The translations under genes and the position numbers were made by a program. The notes beneath the pieces were generated by a model, which saw nothing but the letters and a program-made list of their open reading frames with translations, did no database searches and was not told the origin of the DNA. From contig JAAYWE010000211.1 in NCBI GenBank assembly GCA_012516755.1, positions 1 to 42,989 on the forward strand: DNA of 42,989 bases, written 5' to 3'. The stretch comes from Treponema sp. GTDB taxonomy: Bacteria; Spirochaetota; Spirochaetia; Treponematales; Rectinemataceae. Shown here piece by piece: positions 1-9,821 of the stretch; the first letter of the stretch is position 1; each line of letters starts with the position of its first letter.

Positions 1-2139
1 CAATCCGGATCTCAGCAGTTTTCTCGTGGAAATCGTCCTTCTGGTGGCTTTCAGAGTCAAGGTGGAACAGGCTCTGGTGGTAGGATAGCATATCCTTATG
101 CAAAAACAGGTCAGCCCGGAAGCGGCCAAAGGCCGGGTGGATATATTGGAGCAAGACAGGGCCCTGCAGGCGGCAGATACGGATTACGTCAAACTCCCGC
201 ACCGGTTCCTTCCACTGGGAACGAAAGGCCCGCTTCGCGTAGAGCACCGGTCAAAAAGAAAGGAGTATTCAACAAGCGCGAGGAAGAAACGGAGCTCGAG
301 AAGCAAATTCAGCTCAAAAAAAAGGCCGAAGCCAAACTGGCAGCTGTTCCGAAATCAATTGACATCATGGAGAATATCAGCATTTCAGAGCTGGCAAAGA
401 AAATGAATCTAAAACCTGCTGACCTGATAAGTAAATTGATGTCACTTGGCGTTATGGCGACTATCAATCAAAAAATAGACGCCGATACAGCCGCAATTCT
501 AGCTGCTGAATATAGCTGCGAAGTCAAAGTAGTAAGCCTCTATGATGAGACAGTAATCGAAAAAGCAGTGGATAGACCAGAAGAACTCAGGCCAAGACCT
601 CCAATCGTGACTGTAATGGGACATGTCGACCATGGAAAAACCAAACTCCTGGATGCGATTCGCAAAACGGATGTAGTGTCTCAAGAATTTGGTGGTATTA
701 CTCAGCACATCGGTGCATATATGGCTGAATACCCTAATGGAAAGATATCTTTTCTTGATACTCCAGGCCATGCTGCATTCACAAAAATGCGAGCTCGAGG
801 AGCAAATATCACAGATATCGTAGTACTAGTAGTTTCAGCTACAGAAGGCGTCATGATGCAGACCAAGGAGGCGATAGATCATGCAAAGGCTGCAAATGTT
901 CCAATTATTGTTGCGATTAACAAAATCGATCTGCCGGAAGCCAACCCAGACAGAGTAAAAACGCAGCTCTCTGAATTGGGCCTTATTCCTGAAGAATGGG
1001 GAGGTCAGACACAGTTCGTCGAAGTCTCCGCTCTCCAAAAGATAGGCATTAGGGAACTCTTTGATGCAATTCTCCTGCAAGCTGAAATGCTCGACTTAAA
1101 AGCAAATTACGACAGGCTCGCTGAAGGCAAGATCATTGAATCCCGTATAGACCAAGGCCGTGGAATTGTCGCCACACTTATGGTACAAAATGGAACTTTG
1201 CATGTCGGGGATCCTTTTGTTGCGGGTATTTTCCCAGGTCGAGTCAGAGCCATGTTCGATGATAAAGGAAATCGCATAGAACAGGCTACGCCTTCGATGC
1301 CAGTAGAGGTAATCGGGTTCGAGGGCATGCCCGAAGCTGGCGATCCATTCGAAGTGGTGGAAGATGAGAAATTTGCGCGTCAAATCTCAACCAAGCGCCA
1401 AGAATTGAAGAAATACGAAGAAGGCCGCAATGTCAAAAAAGTGACTCTGGATAATCTCTACGAGACCATAAGCCAGGGAGAGATCAAAGAGCTGAAGGTC
1501 ATAATAAAGGGAGATGTTCATGGTAGCGTAGAAGCTCTAAAAGGCATGCTTGAAAAGCTATCAACAAAAGAAGTTCATTTAAATGTTATAAGAGCGGCGG
1601 CAGGCGCTATCACAGAAGATGATGTCATGATGGCCTCGGCATCCAATGCCATCATCGTCGGATTTAATGTCCGCCCGACATCCAATGCAAAGCAGCTAGC
1701 TGAGCGCGAAAAGGTCGATATTCGCAAGTACAATCTTATATATCGCGCCCAAGAAGAGATAAAACGCGCAATGGAAGGCTTGTTAGCTCCTGAACTCAAA
1801 GAACAAGAAGTCGGAAAAGCTGAAGTACGAAATATCTTCAGAGTGCCAAAAGCTGGCATCGTTGCAGGTTGTTTTGTTTCAGAGGGTATAGTCAAGCGAA
1901 ATTGCCAAGTCAGAGTTATCCGCGACAATATCGAGATATTCCAAGGCAATCTATCTTCCCTTAAGCGATTCAAGGATGATGTCAAAGAAGTAGCCGCAGG
2001 TTACGAATGTGGTATCGGCATAGAGAACTGCAATGATCTTAAAGAAGGCGATGTCCTTGAATTTTATGAGACAATTGAGGTTGCTCGAACGCTCGAATCG
2101 GGAGATAAAAATGAACCAGGTGCGCAAACGTCGTCTTGA
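1..2139 (+). CDS. infB: Translation initiation factor IF-2 (5' end missing)
   Basis: IF-2 is the GTPase that places initiator fMet-tRNA on the 30S subunit and promotes 50S joining. The frame is open from base 1, so the true start lies upstream. The first ~100 visible residues are a Gly/Gln/Ser/Arg-rich linker followed by a Lys/Glu-rich helical stretch, normal for the variable IF-2 N-terminus. The IF2N domain ([11 protein letters not shown]) begins near base 376. The G domain follows with GHVDHGKT (about 618-641), DTPGH and NKID, then domains II, III and IV. The visible part is about 712 residues. The 3' end overlaps rbfA by 29 bases, indicating translational coupling. Methionine at 367 is internal and not the start, because the homologous linker continues upstream of it. 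Identification is certain. Confidence 0.97.
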   Translation, partial: QSGSQQFSRGNRPSGGFQSQGGTGSGGRIAYPYAKTGQPGSGQRPGGYIGARQGPAGGRYGLRQTPAPVPSTGNERPASRRAPVKKKGVFNKREEETELEKQIQLKKKAEAKLAAVPKSIDIMENISISELAKKMNLKPADLISKLMSLGVMATINQKIDADTAAILAAEYSCEVKVVSLYDETVIEKAVDRPEELRPRPPIVTVMGHVDHGKTKLLDAIRKTDVVSQEFGGITQHIGAYMAEYPNGKISFLDTPGHAAFTKMRARGANITDIVVLVVSATEGVMMQTKEAIDHAKAANVPIIVAINKIDLPEANPDRVKTQLSELGLIPEEWGGQTQFVEVSALQKIGIRELFDAILLQAEMLDLKANYDRLAEGKIIESRIDQGRGIVATLMVQNGTLHVGDPFVAGIFPGRVRAMFDDKGNRIEQATPSMPVEVIGFEGMPEAGDPFEVVEDEKFARQISTKRQELKKYEEGRNVKKVTLDNLYETISQGEIKELKVIIKGDVHGSVEALKGMLEKLSTKEVHLNVIRAAAGAITEDDVMMASASNAIIVGFNVRPTSNAKQLAEREKVDIRKYNLIYRAQEEIKRAMEGLLAPELKEQEVGKAEVRNIFRVPKAGIVAGCFVSEGIVKRNCQVRVIRDNIEIFQGNLSSLKRFKDDVKEVAAGYECGIGIENCNDLKEGDVLEFYETIEVARTLESGDKNEPGAQTSS

Positions 2140-2461
2140 AGAATTAATTCGAGAGGAAATTTCTAAGATGATCACCTTTGGTGAGATTAAAGATCCTCGT
2201 GTCAATAGTTTTTTATCAATCACAAGGGTTGAGGCAAGCCAGGATGGATCGCATGCGAAAGTATTTGTAAGTAGTCTTGATGATATAGAGGGGCATCTTG
2301 ACGAAGCAATCGTCGGCCTATCTCATGCGGCTGGTTTTGTTCAATCTCTCATCGCAAAACGCGTTCGTCTGCGATTGACTCCTGTTCTCACCTTTGTGGC
2401 TGATCACAGCCTCAAAGAAGGATTCGAGCTTACTGAAAAACTGAAGGATCTTCTGAAATAA
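2111..2461 (+). CDS. rbfA: Ribosome-binding factor A
   Basis: RbfA binds the 30S subunit during late 16S rRNA maturation near the 5' helix. The product has 116 residues, the normal family size. It opens with [18 protein letters not shown], the typical RbfA first helix, and contains the KH-like core (KDPRV...SITRVEAS...AKVFVSS) and [11 protein letters not shown] chose ATG 2111 because GGAG lies at 2101-2104 and because homologues start at this helix; longer upstream starts only add infB-overlapping residues. It overlaps infB by 29 bases, and its TAA overlaps the truB ATG (TAATG). The infB-rbfA-truB order is the classic one. Confidence 0.95.
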   Translation: MNQVRKRRLEELIREEISKMITFGEIKDPRVNSFLSITRVEASQDGSHAKVFVSSLDDIEGHLDEAIVGLSHAAGFVQSLIAKRVRLRLTPVLTFVADHSLKEGFELTEKLKDLLK

Positions 2462-3396
2462 TGCAGCATAGCGGTTTTTTCCTCGTGGATAAACCTAAAG
2501 GCTTCACTTCGAATAGAGTATTGCAGGACATTCGAAAAAGCTTATCGGTTCAATCCTCTGCGTATCCTCAGAAGTATGGGCATGCTGGTACGCTGGATTC
2601 TTTTGCTTCAGGTTTATTGATCATACTCACTGGCAAGATAACACGTCTTAGTCGATGGTTCATGCATCAGAACAAGGAATATGAAGCAGTTTTCAGATTC
2701 GGAGAAGAGACAGATACTCTCGATCCTCAAGGCAAAATCATGGCCATAGGTGAATTGCCCGCGAGAGAAACCCTCGAAAGAATTATTCCTTCTTTTTGTG
2801 GAAATATTGAACAGATACCTCCATCATATAGTGCTGTGCATGTCGGCGGGGAAAGATCATATAAAATAGCCAGAGCCGGTAATAAACCCGAAATATCGCC
2901 GAGATCCATAATAATACATGATATAGAGTTAGAGAGTTTCCAAGAGAAAGAAGCGACTCTTAGAATTCGCTGCTCTTCTGGCACTTATATTCGTTCTCTT
3001 GCAAGAGACATCGGCCATGCATGCGGCTCATGTGCAACGGTGATATCGTTGAGAAGGACAGTAATTGGACCTTTCTCCATAAGCGAAGCACATTCTCCGC
3101 AAGAGTGCAATGAGAAGAGTATCAGAGTCTTCTCACCGGATATCGCGCAGAGCTTAGGTCTTGCAACAGCAGTAATCAAATTGGATTTTGTTGAGCATTT
3201 TATTCATGGAGGGACATTGCCAGCTAAAGCCGTAACATTAGATTGTGACCAGATGACATTATTTAGAAACCCAGACTTTTCTTTTGAATCAAAACCAGTG
3301 GCGCTTTTTTCCGAAAAAGGGGAGCTTCTAGGTATAGCAGAGCAAAAGGATAAAGAATACGCGCCGAGAGTGGTAATGGCAGAGGAGCCTCGATAG
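2461..3396 (+). CDS. truB: tRNA pseudouridine(55) synthase
   Basis: TruB converts U55 of the T loop of most tRNAs to pseudouridine. The catalytic motif GHAGTLDSFASG is present, with the nucleophilic aspartate at residue 46. Other family landmarks are VDKPKGFTS at the N-terminus, the KEY..VFRFG..TDTLD segment, QIPPSYSAV and SSGTYIRSLARDIG. Length is 311 residues, as expected, including a weakly conserved C-terminal PUA-like region. The start ATG overlaps the rbfA stop by one base, and the TAG stop shares a base with the GTG start of ribF. Confidence 0.96.
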   Translation: MQHSGFFLVDKPKGFTSNRVLQDIRKSLSVQSSAYPQKYGHAGTLDSFASGLLIILTGKITRLSRWFMHQNKEYEAVFRFGEETDTLDPQGKIMAIGELPARETLERIIPSFCGNIEQIPPSYSAVHVGGERSYKIARAGNKPEISPRSIIIHDIELESFQEKEATLRIRCSSGTYIRSLARDIGHACGSCATVISLRRTVIGPFSISEAHSPQECNEKSIRVFSPDIAQSLGLATAVIKLDFVEHFIHGGTLPAKAVTLDCDQMTLFRNPDFSFESKPVALFSEKGELLGIAEQKDKEYAPRVVMAEEPR

Positions 3397-4202
3397 TGAA
3401 AGTTCTGACCTGGCAGGAATTTCAAAATAATCACTCTCAGGAAAAGCTTGCAGCTACAGTCGGCGTCTTTGACGGACTCCATTATGGGCACCAAGTACTG
3501 ATAGATACTATAAAGTTACAGAGCCCCGCCCTGAAGCCGTGTATTATCACTTTTAAGGAAAATCCCAAGAAAATACTCAATCCATCGAGCTATAAAGGTA
3601 GCCTCTTGACTCTAGAGCAGAAATTATCAGGTTTTCAGCATATGGGTATAGAATATTGTGTGATGATTGACTTTTCTGATAATTTCGCTAAACTCTCGGG
3701 AAGGGAATTCCTTGCTGCACTGTATATTGCTAATGTACAGTTTATAGCGGTGGGTGTGAATTTTCAGTTTGGGCACAACCTCGATACCAATGCTGCCAAA
3801 GTTGAGAAGCTGAGTGAAGAGATTGGCTTGCGTTCATGTATTGTAGAGAATGTCATGTACCGAGGCCACGCAATAAGCTCTAGCAGAATTCGCCATGCCG
3901 TGCTCGAGGGAAGGCTTGGAGAAGCCGCAGAAATGATTGGTAGGCCATATCAAGTACTAGCCAGACGGGAGACAAGCGTTATAGACGAAAAAGCAGAATT
4001 CTTTTTGCCCGAAGATGATTTGCTTATACCACCGGAAGGGCAGTATGAGGTGTTCATAAAGGATAACGATACGGTGCAGAAGACCAAAGTGAACGTTGTT
4101 CACAATTATATAGCATTGAGTTTACGCATGCGATCGGATAATATCCGGTTGGCGTTCGTTGATAAGGCTGTTCAACAGAAGGAGAATGTAGTATGGCTTT
4201 GA
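3396..4202 (+). CDS. ribF: RibF-type FAD synthase, riboflavin-kinase half degenerate
   Basis: Bacterial RibF normally adenylylates FMN to FAD (N-terminal half) and phosphorylates riboflavin to FMN (C-terminal half). The N-terminal nucleotidyltransferase is clear: GVFDGLHYGH at residues 23-32, VGVNFQFGHN near 119-128 and ISSSRIR at 160-166. After residue 185 only about 85 residues remain, where kinase domains usually have about 125. I cannot find the GR..GFPT(A)N signature; only a weak PPEGQYEVFI resembles the kinase barrel. I infer it may be an FMN adenylyltransferase without kinase activity. The start is GTG, overlapping the truB stop. The last 10 bases overlap rpsO and hold its ribosome-binding site. 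Confidence 0.88.
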   Translation: MKVLTWQEFQNNHSQEKLAATVGVFDGLHYGHQVLIDTIKLQSPALKPCIITFKENPKKILNPSSYKGSLLTLEQKLSGFQHMGIEYCVMIDFSDNFAKLSGREFLAALYIANVQFIAVGVNFQFGHNLDTNAAKVEKLSEEIGLRSCIVENVMYRGHAISSSRIRHAVLEGRLGEAAEMIGRPYQVLARRETSVIDEKAEFFLPEDDLLIPPEGQYEVFIKDNDTVQKTKVNVVHNYIALSLRMRSDNIRLAFVDKAVQQKENVVWL

Positions 4203-4462
4203 GCAAAGAAGACAAGGCCCAGTTAGTGCTCGAGTATGGCAAGGATTCAAAGAATACAGGTGCGATTGAGACCCAGGTTGCAATTATATCTGCGAGGATC
4301 GCATATCTGACCGAGCATTTTAAGACTCATAAGAAAGACACGAATTCAAGAAGGGGGCTTCTTAAGCTTGTCGGTCAGCGTCGAAAGCTCTTAAAATACC
4401 TACAGAGAACCGATCTTGAATCTTATCGTGCAATTATGGAAAAATTGCAGATCCGAAAATAA
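4193..4462 (+). CDS. rpsO: 30S ribosomal protein S15
   Basis: S15 is a primary binder of the 16S rRNA central domain and helps form an intersubunit bridge. The 89-residue length and the motifs TGAIETQVAIISARIAYLTEH, HKKDTNSRRGLLKLV and RRKLLKYL are diagnostic. ATG 4193 is preceded by AGAAGGAG (4177-4184) inside the ribF tail. The next 68 bases before pnp contain short imperfect repeats of AATCCG/CGGATT (around 4468-4505). These could fold weakly, but I see no clear terminator, so rpsO and pnp are probably cotranscribed as in many bacteria. Confidence 0.97.
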   Translation: MALSKEDKAQLVLEYGKDSKNTGAIETQVAIISARIAYLTEHFKTHKKDTNSRRGLLKLVGQRRKLLKYLQRTDLESYRAIMEKLQIRK

Positions 4463-4530
4463 TAATCCAATCCGAGCAATATTAATTGATCCGGATTAAA
4501 TCGGATATGCGAATCTAGAGAAGGAATGTA

Positions 4531-6711
4531 ATGATAAACAAACTTGAATGTAAAATTGGCAACGAGAATCTTGTATTTGAAACAGGAAGAATGGCAAAAC
4601 AGGCAAATGGAGCTGTTTTTGCGACTTATGGTGGTAGTGCTGTTATAGCAACTGTTTGCTGTTCCCCCACGCCAATAGAAGGTTTGGATTTTGTTCCGCT
4701 GACTGTTGAGTATTCTGAGAAATACTATGCGGCAGGCAAGATACCAGGCGGTTTCATAAAAAGAGAAACAAAGCCCAAAGATAGAGAAATCCTCGTTTCC
4801 AGGATAATCGATCGGCCTATGAGGCCATTATTTCATAAGGAATTTGGACGAGAAATTCAGATTGTGCCAACCTGCATCTCTGCCGACCAGATAAATCCGC
4901 CTGATGTTATAGCGGCAAACGCAGCAAGCGCCGCAATCCATATCTCCGATATACCCTTTGATGGGCCTGTGGGATGTGTACGTGTGGCGCTTGTTGAAGG
5001 TTCCTATATTCTTAACCCCACTTATGAACAGATAGACCATGCCAAGCTGGAAATCGTAGTTGCCGGTACAGCTCAAGGTATAACTATGGTGGAAGGTGGA
5101 TCTCATGAAGCTTCGGAAGAAGAAATGATTCAGGCTATCGAGATGGCAAGAGAACCTATTTCGCAAATTTGTTCGACTATAGAAGAGCTGCGTCGGATTG
5201 CCGGTAAAGAAAAACTAGCACCAGCACCATTTTCCATAGAGTTGAACAATAAAGATGAAATTCGCAAATGCGCTTATGAATTATTATCAAGAGCTCTTTT
5301 CACGAAAATAAAGCAAGAGCGTGCAAAAGCCGTATCAGAGGCAATATCTGCCGTCAAGGAAAAATTCGCGGATGATCTTGACGAAGAAATTCAGATGAAG
5401 CTTTTTTCAAAATTGATGGATGATCTGCAGTACGAAATTCTACGGTCCTCGATACTTGACAAAGGGTTGCGTGTCGATGGTCGCGGTCTGGAGGAAATAA
5501 GGCCAATAACTTGCGAAATCGGCGTATTGCCACGAACCCATGGTTCTGCATTGTTTACTCGTGGAGAGACCCAAGTGCTCGCGGTGACAACTCTTGGCAC
5601 TGTATTCGATGAGCAGATATTCGATGATATCGAAGGAGATCGACGCGAGCGATTTATGCTTCATTACAATTTTCCTCCCTTTGCCGTGGGAGAAGTTGGC
5701 AGGCTTGGAACCGGAAGGCGGGAGATTGGACATGGCGATCTAGCTCGCAGATCTATCGAACCGATGTTGCCGCCAAAGGAGAGATTTCCATATACTATTC
5801 GCGTTGTGGCAGAAGTGCTCGAATCCAATGGTTCTTCCTCTATGGCCACGGTGTGTTCTTCATCCATGTCGCTTATGCATGCTGGTGTGCCATTTACCAA
5901 ACCTGTTGCAGGTATAGCCATGGGTCTAGTTACTGATGATACGCGCTATGCTGTACTTTCGGATATCCTGGGTGACGAAGATCATCTTGGTGATATGGAT
6001 TTCAAAGTAGCAGGCACAAAAGATGGTATCACCGGCTTTCAAATGGATATCAAGATATCAAGCGTTTCGACAGAGATTCTTCGCAAGGCTCTAGACCAGG
6101 CCAAACGCGGCCGACTTCACATTCTCTCTATTATGGAAAAGACTATCGCTGAACCACAAAGCGAAATATCTCCCTATGCCCCTCAGGTGATTAACGCGCG
6201 AATCGATCCCGAAAAAATCGGCCTCGTGATCGGCCCTGCAGGCAAGAATATCAAGGCACTCTCTGAGAAATACGATGTTCAGATCAATATCGATGAAGAT
6301 GGGTACCTTACAGTCTACGGCAAAGACCAGAAATCTACCTATAGTGCTCGCGATGCCATCTTGGGAATGGTAGAGGAACCGGAAGTCGGAAAGATTTATA
6401 ACGGCACGGTAAAGCGGATCATGGATTTCGGCGCTTTTATAGAAATACTTCCGGGTCGCGAGGGATTATGTCATATTTCGAAACTCTCAAAGGAACATGT
6501 AGACAAGGTTAGCGATCTGCTTAAAGAAGGCGATATCATAAAGGTTAAGCTTATGGAAATCGATCATCTTGGAAGGCTCAATCTTGCTGCAGTGGATGCG
6601 CTTGATGACAAGGGACAGATAGCGCAGCGAGATGCTAGACGGAATGACAGGCCTTCTGATCGCCAGAGAGACATGAGGTCATCTCGCCGGGATTCGCATT
6701 GGGATAGGTAA
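4531..6711 (+). CDS. pnp: Polyribonucleotide nucleotidyltransferase (PNPase)
   Basis: PNPase is the phosphate-dependent 3'-5' exoribonuclease of mRNA decay. The 726 residues show two RNase PH-like cores (first: VEYSEKYYAAGKIPGG, DRPMRPLF; second: DGRGLEEIRPI, GSALFTRGETQ, GDMDFKVAGT). A KH domain follows (IGLVIGPAGKNIK, near residue 560), then an S1 domain (GKIYNGTVKRIMDFGAFIEI, near 620-690). The last ~30 residues are an Arg/Asp-rich tail that may aid RNA or partner binding. AAGGAA precedes ATG 4531. It follows rpsO, a near-universal pairing. Confidence 0.97.
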   Translation: MINKLECKIGNENLVFETGRMAKQANGAVFATYGGSAVIATVCCSPTPIEGLDFVPLTVEYSEKYYAAGKIPGGFIKRETKPKDREILVSRIIDRPMRPLFHKEFGREIQIVPTCISADQINPPDVIAANAASAAIHISDIPFDGPVGCVRVALVEGSYILNPTYEQIDHAKLEIVVAGTAQGITMVEGGSHEASEEEMIQAIEMAREPISQICSTIEELRRIAGKEKLAPAPFSIELNNKDEIRKCAYELLSRALFTKIKQERAKAVSEAISAVKEKFADDLDEEIQMKLFSKLMDDLQYEILRSSILDKGLRVDGRGLEEIRPITCEIGVLPRTHGSALFTRGETQVLAVTTLGTVFDEQIFDDIEGDRRERFMLHYNFPPFAVGEVGRLGTGRREIGHGDLARRSIEPMLPPKERFPYTIRVVAEVLESNGSSSMATVCSSSMSLMHAGVPFTKPVAGIAMGLVTDDTRYAVLSDILGDEDHLGDMDFKVAGTKDGITGFQMDIKISSVSTEILRKALDQAKRGRLHILSIMEKTIAEPQSEISPYAPQVINARIDPEKIGLVIGPAGKNIKALSEKYDVQINIDEDGYLTVYGKDQKSTYSARDAILGMVEEPEVGKIYNGTVKRIMDFGAFIEILPGREGLCHISKLSKEHVDKVSDLLKEGDIIKVKLMEIDHLGRLNLAAVDALDDKGQIAQRDARRNDRPSDRQRDMRSSRRDSHWDR

Positions 6712-6821
6712 TCCTCGATCGATATGATATAATTTAATATCAATTCGCTCTTTGTAGTCGATCTCTATGGATCGGATATATCATGAGATGATCTTGATTT
6801 AGTGATTAAGGATATTTTGAC

Positions 6822-7277
6822 ATGGTGAAGCCCGAAGATAGAGCGATAGAAGTACTAATAGCGCTCTCCGAAGGAGCACGAATTCCTCAATATGCTACAG
6901 ATAATGCTGCAGGAGCGGATCTCCATGCTGTTCTTCAGAAGCCTCTGGTGCTCGAACCTCTCTCAAGGGCATTGATATCGACGGGTCTTAGAATTGCTTT
7001 ACCTTCGGGCTATGAAGCTCAAATCAGGCCTAGATCAGGCTGGGCGTATAGGCATGGTATCACTTGCCTAAACGCTCCTGGCACTATTGATAGCGATTAT
7101 CGTGGAGAAATCAAGGTTATTCTCATCAACCTGAGTGACAAACCGTTTGTCATCGAGAATGGTGATCGAATTGCACAGTTGGTCATTGCTCCTGTTGTTC
7201 GCGCTGATTTCTCGATTTCCTCTCATCTCGATGATACTACTCGTGGGGCTGGCGGTTTTGGATCAACTGGCCGCTGA
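6822..7277 (+). CDS. dut: dUTP diphosphatase
   Basis: The trimeric dUTPase hydrolyses dUTP to dUMP and PPi, preventing uracil incorporation into DNA. Five family motifs are visible: AGADLHA (motif 1), [11 protein letters not shown] (motif 2), [13 protein letters not shown] with the catalytic aspartate (motif 3), [10 protein letters not shown] (motif 4) and the P-loop-like [10 protein letters not shown] (motif 5). The 151-residue length is standard. ATG 6822 has TAAGGA at 6807-6812. The 110-base gap after pnp contains a small perfect inverted repeat (TGATAT at 6725-6730, ATATCA at 6737-6742) but no convincing promoter or terminator. Confidence 0.95.
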   Translation: MVKPEDRAIEVLIALSEGARIPQYATDNAAGADLHAVLQKPLVLEPLSRALISTGLRIALPSGYEAQIRPRSGWAYRHGITCLNAPGTIDSDYRGEIKVILINLSDKPFVIENGDRIAQLVIAPVVRADFSISSHLDDTTRGAGGFGSTGR

Positions 7278-7302
7278 GGATAAGACTGAGATGTGAGCTG
7301 AG

Positions 7303-8640
7303 ATGAAAGAGCGACCCTCCTTCACACTCTGGCGAATAACGATTTCAGAGATAATGACTTCTTTCTTGGGCACATTTCTATTCTTCTTTATTGTATTTCT
7401 TATCAATCAAGTCTTGCTCTTTGCCGAGGATATCCTATCCAGGGGTGCTGATCTTCTATCGGTTGTCAAGCTACTTTTTTATTCTCTACCTACTATACTC
7501 GCAATCACCATTCCTTTTTCCATTTTAGCGGCCACTCTCATGACATCATCGCGACAGAATTCCGATAACGAGCTTCTGGCAAGTTCTTCCTTGGGTATAA
7601 GACCTCTTTGGTTATATGTTCCTTTTCTGATAATTGGATTAGCCATTTCTATTGGATCTTTTTGCTTCAATGAATGGTCTATACCCCGTGCCGCTCAAGG
7701 CTTCAAGAATGAATATGCAGAGCTTATTAAGAAATCTGCTAAAATTGAGCTAGCTCCTTATTCAATCAGTAAATATGGAGATAAACTGCTTGTCACCGGT
7801 GGATCGGAGGAGGGTTCTTCCGCAAGTCGATTACAAGATGTACTAATTATCGATCAGTCTGGAGGGTATGATTCTGATACCGTGATAGCGGATGATGTGG
7901 GAATAGAATTCTCTAAAGATTCTCTGATGGCTATTCTAAGCATGAATAGTCTTACAGAACTAAAGAGACTAAATGATGCCTCTGCGGGAGATTTTTCTGT
8001 GACTATGGCAAAGTCCGCTGAAATTCGAATTAGGATCCGCGAACCCTTAATGAATTATAGTAGTACGGCTCCTTCTGAGATGTCTTTGACAATATTGGCA
8101 AAAAAAATAAAAGAAAAAGAGCGGATTCTTGATGATCGGATTAAAAAAAAGGATTTTCAAAAGGATACAGCGCTTGATAGATTAAGGCTGAATTATGATT
8201 TGCTTGCCATTGAGACTCAGCAAGAGAGATCATTGAAGACAAAAGACTCACTGACCTCACTGACCTTGTTACAAAATGATCTGATATCTCTTACCAACAA
8301 GATAAAGTCACTTGAGAATCAAAAAATCAACGATACATCACTTCAGATTTATCGCCTTGAATATGAGAAAAAATTGGTCCTGCCTTCCGCTTGCTTTTTC
8401 TTTGCACTTTTAGCACTCCCATTAGGAATTGGATCAAAAAGAGCAGGGCGCGCAGCCGGTTTTGGTATTGCACTGCTTCTTTCAGTAATCTATTGGGCAT
8501 TGTTATTCCTAGGTCAGACTCTGGGTTACCGCCAAAATGTCAATCCCGTGTTTTCTATGTGGATGCCGAATCTTGTCATGTTGCTTGCCACAATTTCTCT
8601 ATGGGTTGTCAGAAAAATAAAAACCGGGCATTTTTTATGA
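7303..8640 (+). CDS. LptF/LptG (YjgP/YjgQ) family permease, first copy
   Basis: LptF and LptG are the inner-membrane partners of the LptB ATPase that extract lipopolysaccharide or a similar lipid for export to the outer membrane. The 445-residue protein has the expected plan: about three N-terminal membrane helices (IMTSFLGTFLFFFIVFLINQ; PTILAITIPFSILAATLMTSS), a large periplasmic region, and C-terminal helices beginning LPSACFFFALLALPLGIGSKR. A Lys/Glu/Leu-rich predicted coiled coil (about residues 265-350) lies in the periplasmic part and is longer than usual. It forms a tandem pair with the next gene. I cannot tell LptF from LptG. Many Treponema lack classical LPS, so the cargo is uncertain. 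Confidence 0.88.
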   Translation: MKERPSFTLWRITISEIMTSFLGTFLFFFIVFLINQVLLFAEDILSRGADLLSVVKLLFYSLPTILAITIPFSILAATLMTSSRQNSDNELLASSSLGIRPLWLYVPFLIIGLAISIGSFCFNEWSIPRAAQGFKNEYAELIKKSAKIELAPYSISKYGDKLLVTGGSEEGSSASRLQDVLIIDQSGGYDSDTVIADDVGIEFSKDSLMAILSMNSLTELKRLNDASAGDFSVTMAKSAEIRIRIREPLMNYSSTAPSEMSLTILAKKIKEKERILDDRIKKKDFQKDTALDRLRLNYDLLAIETQQERSLKTKDSLTSLTLLQNDLISLTNKIKSLENQKINDTSLQIYRLEYEKKLVLPSACFFFALLALPLGIGSKRAGRAAGFGIALLLSVIYWALLFLGQTLGYRQNVNPVFSMWMPNLVMLLATISLWVVRKIKTGHFL

Positions 8641-8666
8641 TGCCTAAAAAGGAAGTGGAATCGAAC

Positions 8667-9782
8667 ATGGCTCAACAATCATCAGCTTATAAACAAGACA
8701 CTCGATTTTTGCCGATTATTCTCTGGAGAGCCCTGTTGGAAAGAGTATTTATCTGGACTATTGGAGGAACTTTATTTCTTTCGCTTGTAATTTCTCTTGT
8801 AGAACTTTTTTCTCTTTTATGGAAATTTCTTGCTCAAAATGCTCTTTTTTGGGATATCATCTTTTGGATTAGCCTGGGAATTACTGATCATATTGTAGAT
8901 GCTTTGCCGGTAGCTTTTCTTTTTGCAATAGTCTTCGTTTTGAGCGATTGGCATGCAAACCATGAACTTGAAGCTGTCTTTAGTGCAGGATTATCACTGC
9001 AACGCTTGTTGATTCCTATTCTAAGTATTTCGATATTGTTTTGTGCTGCTGAGTTTTACTTGACAGACTTTGCATCCATTCCATTTTCTAGATCGAGAAA
9101 TGATCTGCAGTCTAGAATACTCAAAGAATCCGCAGGAAAACAAACAGTGCCTGGGCTGATCGTTGATTCAGGAAAACAGGTCTATACTTACAGATATTTC
9201 GATGAAAAGAATCTTCGCCTATATGATGTTTCTGTAATCGAAAGAGATGCCTATGGAAACCTAACAAGAAAAATCTCGGCAGAAAGTGCGAAATGGGAGC
9301 AAGGAACATGGGTTTTTGCAAATTCGATAATATATAGCAGGCAAGACAACGACTGGACATTCTCAAAATTCGAAGAGTATTCCGAACCAGTGATAAATGA
9401 ACCTCCTTCGAGCTTCACAAGACCAAGCATGAATCCTCGTTTTCTGACCATGAGAGAGCTCAACAATCATATCGAATTCTTAAAGGCTTCCGGGCTTCCC
9501 GTTGTGGATGCAGAGGTTGAAAAGCAAAAAAGGCTATCTTTTTCCTTGACTCCTCTGATTGTGGTTGGTCTTGCAGCCGCTTTCTCAGGCCGTTTCAAAA
9601 AGAGCGTTTTCTTACTGAGCTTGCTTCTTAGCCTTTGTAGCGCAACTCTATACTATGTTGCGCAGATGATAGCTTCCGTATCTGCTAGATCAGGCTTGAT
9701 CAGCCCGAGAATATCCATGTGGGCGGTAATTATTGTCTTTGGTGCTTTATCAACAATCTCTTATTTGAGTGCAAGAACTTAA
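8667..9782 (+). CDS. LptF/LptG (YjgP/YjgQ) family permease, second copy
   Basis: This is the partner of the preceding permease, shorter (371 residues) and without its coiled coil. Membrane helices occur near residues 22-50, 60-90 and 100-120. Then come a periplasmic beta-rich domain (KQVYTYRYFDEKNLRLYDVSV) and three C-terminal helices (LTPLIVVGLAAAFSGRFKK). I favour ATG 8667 because GGAA lies seven bases before it. ATG 8637 or 8640, overlapping the upstream stop codon, would add nine or ten residues but lack a ribosome-binding site. Family membership is sound; the start is moderately sure. Confidence 0.85.
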   Translation: MAQQSSAYKQDTRFLPIILWRALLERVFIWTIGGTLFLSLVISLVELFSLLWKFLAQNALFWDIIFWISLGITDHIVDALPVAFLFAIVFVLSDWHANHELEAVFSAGLSLQRLLIPILSISILFCAAEFYLTDFASIPFSRSRNDLQSRILKESAGKQTVPGLIVDSGKQVYTYRYFDEKNLRLYDVSVIERDAYGNLTRKISAESAKWEQGTWVFANSIIYSRQDNDWTFSKFEEYSEPVINEPPSSFTRPSMNPRFLTMRELNNHIEFLKASGLPVVDAEVEKQKRLSFSLTPLIVVGLAAAFSGRFKKSVFLLSLLLSLCSATLYYVAQMIASVSARSGLISPRISMWAVIIVFGALSTISYLSART

Positions 9783-9821
9783 ATATGTATTATTTTGAAT
9801 AATATTGGAGTAGCCCTATAG

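Noticed and set aside
1-180. Gly/Gln/Arg-rich repeats as a possible novel repeat element
   Set aside because: The variable N-terminal region of IF-2 is commonly of this composition.
98-406. 102-codon open frame at the window start
   Set aside because: It is out of frame within the infB linker region, which has the composition and continuity of IF-2; no independent start signals.
8391-8666. Upstream extension of the second LptF/G permease
   Set aside because: It would overlap the first permease by 250 bases and adds no permease-like residues.
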